Shown here piece after piece: positions 17,837 to 27,573 of a stretch of DNA of 64,000 nucleotides. The notes below the pieces were generated by a model. It saw only the letters and a program-made list of their open reading frames with translations, was not told where the DNA came from and ran no database searches. The stretch spans positions 2,826,001 to 2,890,000 of the forward strand of contig NZ_CP045508.1 in assembly GCF_013376475.1 (NCBI RefSeq), written 5' to 3'. The first letter of the stretch is position 1; each line of letters begins with the position of its first letter. The stretch is from Desulfolutivibrio sulfoxidireducens. GTDB taxonomy: Bacteria; Desulfobacterota; Desulfovibrionia; Desulfovibrionales; Desulfovibrionaceae. The translations under genes were made by a program, and so were the position numbers.

Positions 17837-19885
17837 ATGAACGCCCCCCTGGCCGCCTTCACCCCCGCCGACCTCTCCAGCGAAGACCAGACCATCAGGA
17901 ATCTGGTGGAGCAGGCCAGGACCTTCGAGGCCTCGGAACACGGGGGCAAGGTCCACGCCTTCCTCAAGGAGCATCCGCGCGCCGACGGGGTGGTGGTCCT
18001 GGAGGCCGAACGGCCCGTGGGACTGATCATGCGCAACGAGTTCTACCAGAAGCTGGGATCGCTCTACGGCCGCGACCTGTTCATGACCCGGCCCATCCGG
18101 CTGATCATGAACCCGGAACCGCTCATCGTGGAAGTCAGCGTCGATGTGGCCGCCATCTCGGTCATCGCCATGAACCGCGACCCCACCCATCTCTACGACA
18201 TGGTCATCGTCACCGAGGAGGACCGCTACCTGGGGGTGGTCAGCATCAAGCGCTTCATGCTGGAACTCTCGCGCGGCCGGGGACGGCAGATCGAGCTTTT
18301 AAACGAGCAGCAGGAGATCCTGCGGCTGGCCAACGAGGCCGAGATATCCCACCGCCGCCAGATCGAGACCAAAAACGCCGAGCTTCGGGACAGAAACGAG
18401 GCCGTGAAAAACCTCCTGGACAACGCCGGCCAGGGATTTCTGTCCTTCGGCGCGGACCTTGTGGTGTCCGAGGAATACAGCCTCGAGTGCGTCCAGCTTT
18501 TCCGGCTGCACATCGGCGGGCGCGCCTTCCCGGACGTCCTGTCCCGGCATCTGTCCCCTGAGATGCGCCACACCGTCTCCCAGGTGCTCACCGGTATCTT
18601 CTCCACGCATAAACCATTGCAACAAAAGGTCTTTCTGTCGCTCCTGCCCGAGGAGCTGACCATCCACGACCGGGCGGTGCACGTCCAGTACAAGATCATC
18701 CGTCGCCAGGACGAAAACCGGATGATGCTCATCCTGACCGACGTCACCGAGAAAAAGCGCCTGGAACGCAAGATGGCCGAGGAGCGCAACAACGTGAGGA
18801 TGGTGGCCAAGGCCCTGTCCCGACAATCCGAGGTGACCGGTTCCGTCGCGGCGCTGCGGGATTTCGCCACGGCCCTGCCCCGGCGTCTGGCCTCACCCGG
18901 GTCGGGAATCTCCCCGGCCGTCGCCCTGGCCGAACTGTTCCGGGAGGTGCACACCTTCAAGGGCGACTTCGCCCAACTCGGGCTGCACAACACCGCATCC
19001 CGGCTGCACGAGATCGAAAACGGCCTGGCGCGCATGGCCGACCACGCCGACGCCCTCTCCTTCGACGAACTCACAGCGGCCGTTCAAGACCTCGACGCCT
19101 CGGCCCTGCTCGCAAAGGACGTGGCCATCCTGACCGGCATCCTGGGCCAGGACTTCCTTGGGGCCCAGGAAACCCGCCGCATCCGCACCTCGGACCTGCT
19201 GGACCTGGAGCGCCGGGTGGCGGATATGCTGTCCGGGACCGAGCGCGAGGCCGTGGTGGCCGAACTGCGCGCCCTGCGCCGCCACAATCTCAAGGACCTC
19301 CTGGCCCCCTACGGCGAATACCTGGAGACCGTGGCCGCGCGCCTGGAAAAATCCGTCGCGCCCCTGGCGGTGACCGGGGAGGACGTCTTCGTGGACAAGG
19401 AGCCCCGGGCCGGGTTCGTCAAGGCCCTGGTGCACGTCTTTCGCAACATGATCGATCACGGCCTGGAGGACGTGGACGAGCGGGTGGCCGCCGGCAAGCC
19501 CGAGACCGGGCGCATCGCCTGCCATGTGGAGCGCCCGGGGCGGGACCTGGCGCGTCTGACCATCTCCGACGACGGCCGGGGCATCGATGTGGCCCGGGTG
19601 CGCGAAAAGGCCGTGGACAAGGGCCTCGTGGCCCCCGAGGCGGCCAGGGTCATGCCCCCGGACGAGGTCTACGCACTCCTGTTTCTGGATGACTTTTCGA
19701 CCAGGGACGAGATCAGCCCCCTGTCCGGCCGGGGGGTGGGCCTGGCCGCGATCAAGGCCGAGACCGAAAAACTCGGCGGGGCCATCGCTGTGGAATCCGC
19801 ACCCGGCCAGGGCACCCGGTTCATCTTCACCCTGCCCCTTCTGCCGGACGAACGCCCCGGCGGCGAAAGCCCGCGCCCGGCCTGA
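17837..19885 (+). CDS. CBS/PAS/HPt sensor kinase with CheA-like ATPase
   Basis: Cytosolic kinase of 682 residues without membrane segments. A CBS-like pair (about 45-140; GVVVLEAERPVGLIMRNEF, YLGVVSIKRFM) leads into a coiled coil (150-200) and a PAS-like segment (200-310). An HPt domain follows with the phosphorylatable histidine in REVHTFKGDFAQLGL (about residue 373). The ATPase domain has N box HVFRNMIDHGLED, G1 ISDDGRGID and G2 GRGVGLAAIKAE, as in CheA. There is no HisKA dimerisation box and no CheW-like regulatory domain. The final gene of the CheX-like/CheY set. Confidence 0.87.
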   Translation: MNAPLAAFTPADLSSEDQTIRNLVEQARTFEASEHGGKVHAFLKEHPRADGVVVLEAERPVGLIMRNEFYQKLGSLYGRDLFMTRPIRLIMNPEPLIVEVSVDVAAISVIAMNRDPTHLYDMVIVTEEDRYLGVVSIKRFMLELSRGRGRQIELLNEQQEILRLANEAEISHRRQIETKNAELRDRNEAVKNLLDNAGQGFLSFGADLVVSEEYSLECVQLFRLHIGGRAFPDVLSRHLSPEMRHTVSQVLTGIFSTHKPLQQKVFLSLLPEELTIHDRAVHVQYKIIRRQDENRMMLILTDVTEKKRLERKMAEERNNVRMVAKALSRQSEVTGSVAALRDFATALPRRLASPGSGISPAVALAELFREVHTFKGDFAQLGLHNTASRLHEIENGLARMADHADALSFDELTAAVQDLDASALLAKDVAILTGILGQDFLGAQETRRIRTSDLLDLERRVADMLSGTEREAVVAELRALRRHNLKDLLAPYGEYLETVAARLEKSVAPLAVTGEDVFVDKEPRAGFVKALVHVFRNMIDHGLEDVDERVAAGKPETGRIACHVERPGRDLARLTISDDGRGIDVARVREKAVDKGLVAPEAARVMPPDEVYALLFLDDFSTRDEISPLSGRGVGLAAIKAETEKLGGAIAVESAPGQGTRFIFTLPLLPDERPGGESPRPA

Positions 19886-19905
19886 AAGACCTTCCCGACT
19901 CTCAC

Positions 19906-19923
19906 GTCGCGCCGGGACGCGAC
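19906..19923. terminator. Small hairpin between convergent genes
   Basis: GTCGCG/CGCGAC with a 6-nt loop lies in the 39-bp gap between the kinase stop and the transporter stop. It has no T run on either strand, so it would be a weak terminator at best. Confidence 0.3.
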
Positions 19924-19924
19924 A

Positions 19925-21604
19925 TCAGAAAATCATCAGCAGCGTGCCGCTTAAGGCCTTGAACACGTTGGCGAAGGCGTAGGCCCCGGCATAGCCCAGG
20001 GCCGGGACGCCACTGGCCGCGGCGGCCGTGACCAGGGCCAGGGACGGCGTGCTGGTCATGGACCCGGTGATGCCGCCGAGAAGCAGGGCCATATTCAGGC
20101 GCAGCACGTACCTGCCGAAAAAAAGGGCCACGAAAAAGGGCGTAAGGGTCACGGCCACGCCGCTTAAAAAAAGCGGCAGGCCCACGGCGGCCAGGGAGGA
20201 CACGATGCTGCCGCCGGCCGAGAGCCCGATGCCGGCCATGAAGAAGAGAATCCCCAGTTCCCGCACCACCCAGGCGGCCGCCGGGGGAACCCGGCCGAAG
20301 GTGGGATGCAGGGAACGCAGGAACCCGATCAGGATGCCCGAGGCCAAAAGCCCCCCGGACATGCCCAGGCCCAGGGACACCGAGCCCAGGCGGATGGTGA
20401 ACTTGCCAAGCACAATGCCGGCCGCGATGCCCAGGGCGAAGGTCAGGATGTCGGTCTGGACGATGTCCCGCTCCACATGCCCAAGGGTCTTGACCAGCTC
20501 GCGCAGCCGGGACTTGAGACCGGCCAGGGTCAATAGATCGCCGCGTTCGACAACGACGTCCACGCCCGGCGGCAATTCGATCTGAGCCCGGACCAGCCTG
20601 GTCACGAAACAGCCCGAGCGGGCCAGGATGTGCAGGTCGCTCACATGCCTGCCCACGGCGTCGGCGTGGGTGACCACCACCGTGGCCGTCTCGATGGGCG
20701 CGCGCACCAGTTCCCGGTCGAACACCCCGGGACCGAAAAAGTCGGACAGTTCCTCCAGCCGCTCCACCTCCCCGGCCACGGCCACCCGGTCCCCGGGCTC
20801 GATCCGGGTCTCGGCGTCCGGGAAAAACACCCGGGCCTGGCGCTTTATCTCCTGAACCACGCAGCCGGTCAGGCCCGGCAGGCCGATCTCGCGCAGGGTC
20901 CGGCCCAGAACCCGGGGATTTTTCGCCTCGAAGACCCGGATCATGTGCCGCCTCTCGGCCAAAGCGGCCTCCTCCTCGCCCTCCTCGGGCATGCCCCGCT
21001 CCCGGGCGGCGACCCGGGCCTCGCCGGCCAGGTCCGTGTGAAAGATCCTGGGCACGGCCTTGATGCACAGCATGACCCCCATCATCCCGAAGACGTAGGC
21101 AATGGCGTAGCTGACCCCGATCTCGGCGATGGCCGCCTCCGGGGTCACGCCCTCGGCCAGCCTGGCCAGGCCGCTACGCACGGCGTCCTGGGCCGCGGCC
21201 AGGGCCGGGGTGCTGGTCAGGGCCCCGGCCATGAGCCCGGCCGTGAGGCTGTTCGAAAAGCCGCACACCTCCCCCAGTCCCCTGGCCAGAAAAAAGGCCG
21301 TGACCGCCGTGACCAGGGCCAGGGCCGCGTATTTGAGGCCGTCGCGGGCCACCACGCTGAAAAAACGCGGCCCGGCCTGAAGCCCCACGGAATACATGAA
21401 AAGGATGAACCCCACCTCCATGGCCTGGGACGGCCCCTGGTAGCCCAGGTGTCCGAAGACCAGCCCGGCCAGAAGCACCCCGGCCGTGGCCCCCAGCCGG
21501 ATGGAGCCGGCCCGGGCGTTCCCGAGAAGCGCCCCCAGCCCGAGGACCAGGAAAAAAACCAGGGCGGGATTTTTGGACAACAGGTCGTGGAGGTCGATGA
21601 CCAT
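19925..21604 (-). CDS. AspT/YidE-type putative transporter with two RCK-C (TrkA-C) domains
   Basis: Inner-membrane protein of 559 residues of the aspartate:alanine exchanger (AAEx) superfamily. Two homologous membrane halves (about 10-185 and 385-559) flank a cytosolic pair of TrkA-C/RCK-C domains (about 210-370; VLGRTLREIGLPGLTGCVVQEIKR and PPGVDVVVERGDLLTLAGL). Repeated motifs VGLQAGPRFF, LTAGLMAGALTSTPALAAA and GGITGSMTSTPSLALVTAAA mark the substrate path. The substrate cannot be read from sequence; dicarboxylate or amino-acid exchange is the family's known activity. GGAG precedes the ATG. Confidence 0.88.
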   Translation of the reverse strand: MVIDLHDLLSKNPALVFFLVLGLGALLGNARAGSIRLGATAGVLLAGLVFGHLGYQGPSQAMEVGFILFMYSVGLQAGPRFFSVVARDGLKYAALALVTAVTAFFLARGLGEVCGFSNSLTAGLMAGALTSTPALAAAQDAVRSGLARLAEGVTPEAAIAEIGVSYAIAYVFGMMGVMLCIKAVPRIFHTDLAGEARVAARERGMPEEGEEEAALAERRHMIRVFEAKNPRVLGRTLREIGLPGLTGCVVQEIKRQARVFFPDAETRIEPGDRVAVAGEVERLEELSDFFGPGVFDRELVRAPIETATVVVTHADAVGRHVSDLHILARSGCFVTRLVRAQIELPPGVDVVVERGDLLTLAGLKSRLRELVKTLGHVERDIVQTDILTFALGIAAGIVLGKFTIRLGSVSLGLGMSGGLLASGILIGFLRSLHPTFGRVPPAAAWVVRELGILFFMAGIGLSAGGSIVSSLAAVGLPLFLSGVAVTLTPFFVALFFGRYVLRLNMALLLGGITGSMTSTPSLALVTAAAASGVPALGYAGAYAFANVFKALSGTLLMIF

Positions 21605-21705
21605 AACGGCTCCGGGAATGCGTTCGGGGGACGGCGCGAGGGCCGGGGTGGCCGCTCCCGGGGCGCGGCCGCCAGGGACCGGGAGACGGGACGCGATCGC
21701 CTGGC

Positions 21706-22491
21706 CTAAAACGCCGGCGGGGGAGGGGCGGGCCGGCCGGAAACCGGGAAAGGCGGCGGGGCTATGGGCAGCTCATAGGAAAAGGCCTCGCCCTCCACGC
21801 GCACCGTCAGCCTGACCCAGCCGATGCCCATGCCGCTTGGGAAATAGACGTATCCGGCCATAAGCCCGAACGGGGCCACGGGCACGGGCCGCAGGGCCAG
21901 GCAGGAGAGGTCCGCCTCCATGTCCCGGCGCAGTTGATACCTGGCCTCGGGCAGGGAGGTGGCCGCGCCGGTGAACGCGCCGATGCCGCCGCCGATCAGG
22001 GCTCCCTGCCACAGGGCGTCGCCGCCGCCGACCATGGCCCCAAACAGGGTCCCCAGGCCCGCGCCGATGATCGCCCCGGCCGCGCCGCCGCGCAGGGCGG
22101 CCTTGGCCGACTCGTCAAAGGCCGTGGTGGCCTCGGCCACGTCAACGGCTTGATACGGCGGATACGGGGCGTATTGGCCGCCCGGGGCCAGGCCCAGGAC
22201 CTCGGCCGGATCCACCAGGGGGGAGCGGCCGCCCCGGTTGCGAAAGACGATCAGCACCGGGGCCAGGCCCGCCCGGGAATAATCAAGGCCCGGGCCGGCC
22301 TCGGCGTAGGCCACGGCGGCGATGTCCCATTCGGCCGAGGACACGGAACCGGGAATGCCGGCCGGCTCAAAGACCGCCGGGGGCGACGGGGGCGGGGTGG
22401 CCACCACGCAGGAGGCCAGGCACAGGGCGGCCGCGACGGCCGCCGCCCACGCCGCTATGGCGCGGGCCGGGCCGGAAAAAAGAGGATTCAT
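21706..22491 (-). CDS. Putative lipoprotein with glycine-zipper segment
   Basis: Secreted lipoprotein of 261 residues, function unknown. A 27-residue signal peptide ends in the lipobox LASC. The middle (about 130-185) is a glycine-zipper-like region (RGGAAGAIIGAGLGTLFGAMVGGGDALWQGALIGGGIGAF, split by me as one hydrophobic block), which can insert into membranes or oligomerise. The C-terminus is a beta-rich stretch ending in prolines. Upstream on the same strand is a secreted protein and downstream a transporter; no functional link is evident. Confidence 0.75.
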   Translation of the reverse strand: MNPLFSGPARAIAAWAAAVAAALCLASCVVATPPPSPPAVFEPAGIPGSVSSAEWDIAAVAYAEAGPGLDYSRAGLAPVLIVFRNRGGRSPLVDPAEVLGLAPGGQYAPYPPYQAVDVAEATTAFDESAKAALRGGAAGAIIGAGLGTLFGAMVGGGDALWQGALIGGGIGAFTGAATSLPEARYQLRRDMEADLSCLALRPVPVAPFGLMAGYVYFPSGMGIGWVRLTVRVEGEAFSYELPIAPPPFPVSGRPAPPPPAF

Positions 22492-22569
22492 GCGTCGTGT
22501 CTTCTCCGTCTGCGCGTGTGGGGGACCACGCCGCCGGAAGTGTCCGGCGGCGTGGACGCGGCACGGATA

Positions 22570-23217
22570 TTACTTGCAGAACCTGATGGAGTCCATGATC
22601 TTGCGCAGGATGGCCTCGGAGGCCGCGAAGTCCTTGTTTTCACTGTAGGCCATGAAATTCATGTAGAAATTCTCACCATCGTAGCATTGCCAGATGATGC
22701 GCTGAAAGTCGTTCTTCTGGGGCGCCTCCACGACCTCCCAGCCGATGACCCCGCATTTTTTCTTGGCATCCCCGTCGTCGCGGCGCTTGGCCTGGAGGAG
22801 CTTCTTGATGGTCACCCGCTCCTGGTCCTGCTTGAGCCCGGCGCTGACGGCCGAGGCCCGGGGAAAGCTCGGCACCATCTGTTCGGCGTGAAAGGAAAAG
22901 CCCATGGTGGTTTTCATATACCGAAAGCCCACGCTCTCGGAATCCGGGCTGCCCTCGACGATCTCCCACCCGGCCGGGATGGTGAACTCGAACTTGCGGG
23001 CCGCGTTTTTATAGGTGGTGTCCTGGGTCAGGACCTTGCCGCCGGAGGCGGCCGGAGCCTGGGCCGCCGGAGCTCCCGGAGCGGCCGGGGCCTTGCCGCC
23101 GGTGACGGCGTCGAGACCCTGCTTGAAGATCCCCAACTGGGCGAAGGCGGGCGAAAAGACGAAAAGGACGGCGACGCAGATCCCCAACAGGCTTGAAACC
23201 GTATACCTTGCTTTCAT
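22570..23217 (-). CDS. Secreted hypothetical protein
   Basis: Periplasmic protein of 215 residues. A signal peptide (MKARYTVSSLLGICVAVLF...AFAQ) is followed by an Ala/Pro/Gly linker and a domain of about 150 residues (FEFTIPAGWEIVEGSPDSESVGFRYMK...). This is reminiscent of small beta-sheet domains in periplasmic proteins that contain an IPxGW strand. Two Cys (in KKCGVIGWEV and at the very C-terminus) could form a disulfide. ATG 23217 follows GGAGG. I do not recognise the family. Confidence 0.7.
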   Translation of the reverse strand: MKARYTVSSLLGICVAVLFVFSPAFAQLGIFKQGLDAVTGGKAPAAPGAPAAQAPAASGGKVLTQDTTYKNAARKFEFTIPAGWEIVEGSPDSESVGFRYMKTTMGFSFHAEQMVPSFPRASAVSAGLKQDQERVTIKKLLQAKRRDDGDAKKKCGVIGWEVVEAPQKNDFQRIIWQCYDGENFYMNFMAYSENKDFAASEAILRKIMDSIRFCK

Positions 23218-23383
23218 GAAGGCCTCCAGGTTTGGCGTTGGGCGAAAAAAACGACGGACTTCCCCTTTTTGCGGTTCCAAAATCCCCTTGTTTCCCTAAA
23301 CGAACGGGCGCACCAGCCGCTGACGACCCCGGGGAGGCCGGCACGCCCCGGTCACGAGTCACGGCGTCGGTCCCGCGGGACGG

Positions 23384-24190
23384 CTAGGTCACCACCACCC
23401 CGGCGTAGCCGACCACATGGCGGTAATCCCCGGACACCTCGCCCGAGGTGGCGTAGTCCACCACCTCGGCCCGGGTCGCGCCCAGTTCCACAGCCAGAAA
23501 CAGGGCCAGGGTCATGGGCAAGACGCCGCACATGGTGATGCCCCGGTCCCGGACCACGGAAAAAAGGCCCATGGGGCTGAGGGCCGTGATTTCGGCCAGG
23601 GCCAGGGAGTCCAACTCCTTGGCCGTGTCATGGCTCACATAGTGGCTCATGTCCGAACTGACCACCACGGACACTGGCGTGGGCCAGGCCCGTATGACCC
23701 CGGCCAGGCTCACGGCCACGTTGCCAAGCACGGTGGGGCTGTATTCGCTCACAACCATGGGAACGATGCGCGTGGCCGGGTTTTTGGCCCATAAAAAGGG
23801 CATGAGCACCTCCAGGCAATGCTCGCCCAGGTGGGCCTCGTAATCCGCCGAAAGCCGCGTGTCGGCCTGAAGCATGGCCAGGGCCAGGTCCGTATCCACG
23901 TCCAGGCCGCCGCCCGGGAGAAGCCATGTCCCGTCCGGCCAGACCGCCAACCGCCTGCCCCGGCCGGTATGGTTGGGGCCCAAAAGGACGATGGTGTCGG
24001 CCAGCCGGGCCCGGCCCAGGGTTTTTCCGGCCACGGCCCCGGAATAGATGTATCCGGCATGGGGGACCATGGTCACAAGGGCCGGTTTTTCCGATGGTTC
24101 CCGGCCACGATCCAAATAGGCCAGGACTTCCTTTTTCAGGGCCGGACCGGCGGGATAAAACTGGCCGGCGACTATGGGCTGCCTGTTCAT
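23384..24190 (-). CDS. amrB: MEMO1 family protein (AmmeMemoRadiSam system protein B)
   Basis: Cytosolic protein of 268 residues of the MEMO1 family, related to extradiol dioxygenases. Motifs are QFYPAG, VPHAGYIYSGAVAGKTL, LLGPNHTGRG, EHCLEVLMPFLW, VVSSDMSHYV and CGVLPMTLAL, which carry the conserved His/Cys/Asp residues. In bacteria and archaea it occurs with an AMMECR1 protein (A) and a radical SAM protein; neither is next to it here. GAGGAGG precedes the ATG. The biochemical role is unsettled. Confidence 0.88.
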   Translation of the reverse strand: MNRQPIVAGQFYPAGPALKKEVLAYLDRGREPSEKPALVTMVPHAGYIYSGAVAGKTLGRARLADTIVLLGPNHTGRGRRLAVWPDGTWLLPGGGLDVDTDLALAMLQADTRLSADYEAHLGEHCLEVLMPFLWAKNPATRIVPMVVSEYSPTVLGNVAVSLAGVIRAWPTPVSVVVSSDMSHYVSHDTAKELDSLALAEITALSPMGLFSVVRDRGITMCGVLPMTLALFLAVELGATRAEVVDYATSGEVSGDYRHVVGYAGVVVT

Positions 24191-24309
24191 GGACGCCTCC
24201 TCGCGGTCGAAACCTCACGGACCGGCACGGCGCGCAATCCTTCTTTTCATTTCTTACAGATATGAAGTCCCGAGGCAACAGCGTTCTTGGCCGATCTCCA
24301 CCGCCTCCC

Positions 24310-24341
24310 AAAAAACGCCCGGTTGCGTCTTACGGCGCGTT
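24310..24341 (-). terminator. Probable terminator of the chemoreceptor gene
   Basis: On the minus strand AACGCGCC and GGGCGTT form a stem (one bulge) followed by T6, about 30 bp past the stop at 24371. Confidence 0.5.
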
Positions 24342-24370
24342 CAAAAAGCCCATGCGCACCGCGCGCCGCA

Positions 24371-26449
24371 CTAGGCCAACGCCCTTTGCGTCTGCGCGGG
24401 GGCGTCCGTCCCGCCTTCGACCTTCATCTGTTCGATCAGGGTCTTGAGCACCTGGGACTGGTTGGCCATCTCCCCCACGGCCTGGGCGGATTGGCGCATG
24501 GCGTCGGAGGTCTCGGACGAGATGCGGTTGATGTCCTCGATGCTGCGGTTGATCTCCTCGCTGGCCGCCGACTGCTCCTCGGAGGCCGTGGCGATGGAGC
24601 GCACCTGGTCGGTGGTCAGATCCACCAGGGAGACGATCTCATCCAGGGCCGCCCCGGCCTTGACGGCCAGGCCCGTCGCGGCCTCGATCCTCGCCACCGA
24701 TTGCTCCATGTTGCCGATGTTCTTGCGCGTGCCGCCCTGGATGCCCCGAATGGCGTCACCGACCTCCTGGGTGGCGGTCATGGTTTTTTCCGCCAATTTT
24801 CTGACCTCGTCGGCGACCACGGCGAATCCCCGGCCGGCCTCCCCGGCCCTGGCGGCCTCGATGGCCGCGTTGAGGGCCAGGAGGTTGGTCTGGTCGGCGA
24901 TGTCCGAAATGACGTTCAGGATCCGCCCGATTCCCTCGGCCTGCTTCCCAAGCGTGGTCATGTCGGCTTTCATGTCAAGGGCCTGGGTTTGCACCTCGCC
25001 GATCCCGCCAACCATCTGGGTCACGACCAGGGCCCCGTCCGTGGCCTTGGCCTTGGCCTTGTCCGCGGTCTGTGCGGCCTGGGAGGCGTTTTTGGCCACC
25101 TCGAGCACGGTGGCGTTCATTTCCTCCATGGCCGTGGCGGTCTCCCCGACGCGCCGGGCCTGTTCCTCGGCGCCCCGACTCGACTGCTCGATCTGGGCCG
25201 AGAGTTCCTCGGAGGCCGAGGTGACCACCTCCACGACCCCCTCGAGCTGGCCCGCCGCCTGGAGCATGCCCTCGGCCTTGGAATGCTCGGCCTGCCGACA
25301 GGCGTCCTCGGCCTGTCGCGTGGCGAGCCTGGCCTTTTCGGACTCGCTTCGGGCCTGGGCCCCCATCTCCTCGGCCTCGACGATCTTGGCCTTCAGGTTG
25401 CCGAGCATCGTGGACAGGGCGCGTTGCAGCATGCCGATCTCATCCTTGCGCGTCACGTCGAGGGTGATGCCCAGATTGCCGCCGGCAATACTTTCCGCGG
25501 AGGTGATAAGCCGCGACACGGGGCCAAGAACGTTGACGTGCAGGGTCGTCCAGACGCCTCCAAGCAACACCAGCAACACGACGGCCGAAATGACGATGAT
25601 CAGTACGCCGATGTCCCTGGCCTTGGAAAAGGCGACGGCGGTGACGATCGTCTTGACCGCGACCCAGTTGGTCATGGCCGATTTTTCAAACAGGACCAGT
25701 CGGTCCACGCCATCCTCCCGGACTTCGATCTGGCCGGAATTCCTCTCGAAAAGCCGCTTCCCGTAACTGGTGTCGTTGAGCATGTTCGATTTGGCCTGAA
25801 GCGCCTGGTCGGGATGGGCGATGACCAGGCCGTCCGGGGCCAGGACGAACATCTCGCCCGACGCCCCGGACATGGGCACCACGAATTTCTCTGAAAAATA
25901 CCCGGTGTTCACCCCGGCCACCATGACCCCCACCACCTTGCCGTCCAGGCGCACCGGGGAGGCCACGATGAACACCGGCAAGCCCTTGTCCACGCTGATG
26001 ACCGGCTTGGAAATGACGTTTAGCCCCTGCATCCCCTGCTTGTAATAGTCCCTTTCGCTCAGATCCGCGCCCATGATCTTTCCAGGCACGGCCGAGGCGA
26101 TGACCTTCCCCGCCCGATCGAGCATGAGCAGATTGTCCACGCCCGGGAATCGCTCGGCAATGCTCTTCAGGAGTCCGCTGGCGTTGGAACTCTCCCGTTC
26201 CGTTGGGGATGGGTTGGCAAGGAAGGCGGCCAGTGAATCAATTTTCGAACTGGTGGAAACGACCTCCTGAACCCCATTGACCCAGAGCTCTATCATGGCG
26301 ACGACGGAACTCAATTCGCTTTTGGCCTTTTCGACGGACAACCCCTCAACGGCGGTCGTCGCCTTGTTGTACGTCATTATGGTGCTGAGTCCCATCCCCA
26401 GGGACAAAAGAACAATTGTCGGCAATAAGAACTTCATCTTTAAGCTCAC
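24371..26449 (-). CDS. Methyl-accepting chemotaxis protein
   Basis: Membrane chemoreceptor of 692 residues. An N-terminal membrane helix ([19 protein letters not shown]) is followed by a periplasmic dCache-type sensor domain (about 35-285; [41 protein letters not shown]). A second helix ([19 protein letters not shown]), a HAMP domain and the long signalling coiled coil come next. Its hairpin tip [21 protein letters not shown] contacts CheA/CheW. The C-terminus lacks a CheR-binding pentapeptide. The GTG at 26449 is chosen for its TGGAGG; ATG codons at 26488 and 26461 have poorer sites. Confidence 0.93.
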   Translation of the reverse strand: MSLKMKFLLPTIVLLSLGMGLSTIMTYNKATTAVEGLSVEKAKSELSSVVAMIELWVNGVQEVVSTSSKIDSLAAFLANPSPTERESSNASGLLKSIAERFPGVDNLLMLDRAGKVIASAVPGKIMGADLSERDYYKQGMQGLNVISKPVISVDKGLPVFIVASPVRLDGKVVGVMVAGVNTGYFSEKFVVPMSGASGEMFVLAPDGLVIAHPDQALQAKSNMLNDTSYGKRLFERNSGQIEVREDGVDRLVLFEKSAMTNWVAVKTIVTAVAFSKARDIGVLIIVISAVVLLVLLGGVWTTLHVNVLGPVSRLITSAESIAGGNLGITLDVTRKDEIGMLQRALSTMLGNLKAKIVEAEEMGAQARSESEKARLATRQAEDACRQAEHSKAEGMLQAAGQLEGVVEVVTSASEELSAQIEQSSRGAEEQARRVGETATAMEEMNATVLEVAKNASQAAQTADKAKAKATDGALVVTQMVGGIGEVQTQALDMKADMTTLGKQAEGIGRILNVISDIADQTNLLALNAAIEAARAGEAGRGFAVVADEVRKLAEKTMTATQEVGDAIRGIQGGTRKNIGNMEQSVARIEAATGLAVKAGAALDEIVSLVDLTTDQVRSIATASEEQSAASEEINRSIEDINRISSETSDAMRQSAQAVGEMANQSQVLKTLIEQMKVEGGTDAPAQTQRALA

Positions 26450-27573
26450 TGTGCCCTCCATATCTGTTGCGTTCCGAACGAACTTCATTACAATGTCTTG
26501 AAATTATGCGCGCTGCCCCCAGATTGCAATCTCTCCGCCAAACTTTTCGGCAACACCGGGAAGCCCTTCTCCGGCTGCCCCGCCACCTCGTGTCGCATCC
26601 GTAAAAATCATGACCAGGCCTTTGCAAAACATGCATAGGGAACGTCCGCCGCAGGCCAAATTTCGCAACCATTTTGAATTCCGGAACAGTCACGGCTTGC
26701 CCTTCCGGAAAATGCCTCCCTGGCGGAGGCGACCTCATGCTGTTCGCAACAGGCTCGAGCCATATTCTTTAAGAAAAAAAGCTATTAAAACAGCGGCCTC
26801 GCATCTCGGGCCACGGATTGCGCGGACACGGCACCCGCCGCCCAAAACTCTCCCCGTGCACCAAAAAACATTCCACGACTCTACAATATATATTTTATGG
26901 CATGATTCCTGTCAACTTCACAGGTGGGCGTTTCCCGCATGGAGAGAAAAACCAATCCGTAATGAGAATGGATGTTCCTGGAAGCAGGTATATTCATGAA
27001 AATATACCAATGCCGGATCGGTCAGTCCGCTACGGATAGTGGACACGATTCGCCGCGTTGAACATGATCGTGTACAGCATACCGATATTTATATGGCAAA
27101 AAATATGCACAAGCCGTCCACGGCGACGCGCCATACGTCGCGACTTCACGAAGTATGGCGTCTTCGTCTGTCACGTCGTGTGGAATGTGGTCGAGTCCAG
27201 GCGGCCTGGCGCCACGTTCGCAAAAAACATGTCTGTATTCCTGCAAATTGAAACAGGAAACCAGGATGGTGCGGTGTGGGGAAACATGCGGGAAAATGCC
27301 GAACGCCACACGAGGCGCCAAGACGAAGCGGTCCGGAAGATCGGCCCCGGATGATGCCGCGCCCGTTGACGTCTGCCATGCGCGCCTGCGCCTCTCTGGG
27401 CTGGAAAGATATGCGGCTGTTGCGTCAATCCCCTTTGGGCTTTGGCGGCAACGCTGCACATGCCCAGGCATTCGTCAGTGTCCAGCCTCGGCGTGCCCGG
27501 TCAATCGAGACGCCGACCCCCTGTTTCGGACTCACACCACGCCCGCCCCGTGACCTGGAGAAAACCCTGAGGG
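26450..27573. other. Long intergenic region with several inverted repeats
   Basis: About 1.1 kb less GC-rich than its surroundings. Open frames of 60-150 codons on both strands lack ribosome-binding sites and recognisable sequence, and I reject them. Visible structure: a perfect 8-bp inverted repeat GGTATATT/AATATACC (26987-27008) and CGCCATAC/GTATGGCG (27129-27160). It must hold the chemoreceptor promoter and the end of the kinase transcript, but neither is clear. Confidence 0.5.

Noticed and set aside
26610-27471. Several open frames of 60-150 codons on both strands
   Set aside because: No ribosome-binding sites, no recognisable domains and mutual overlap; the region is less GC-rich and looks noncoding.
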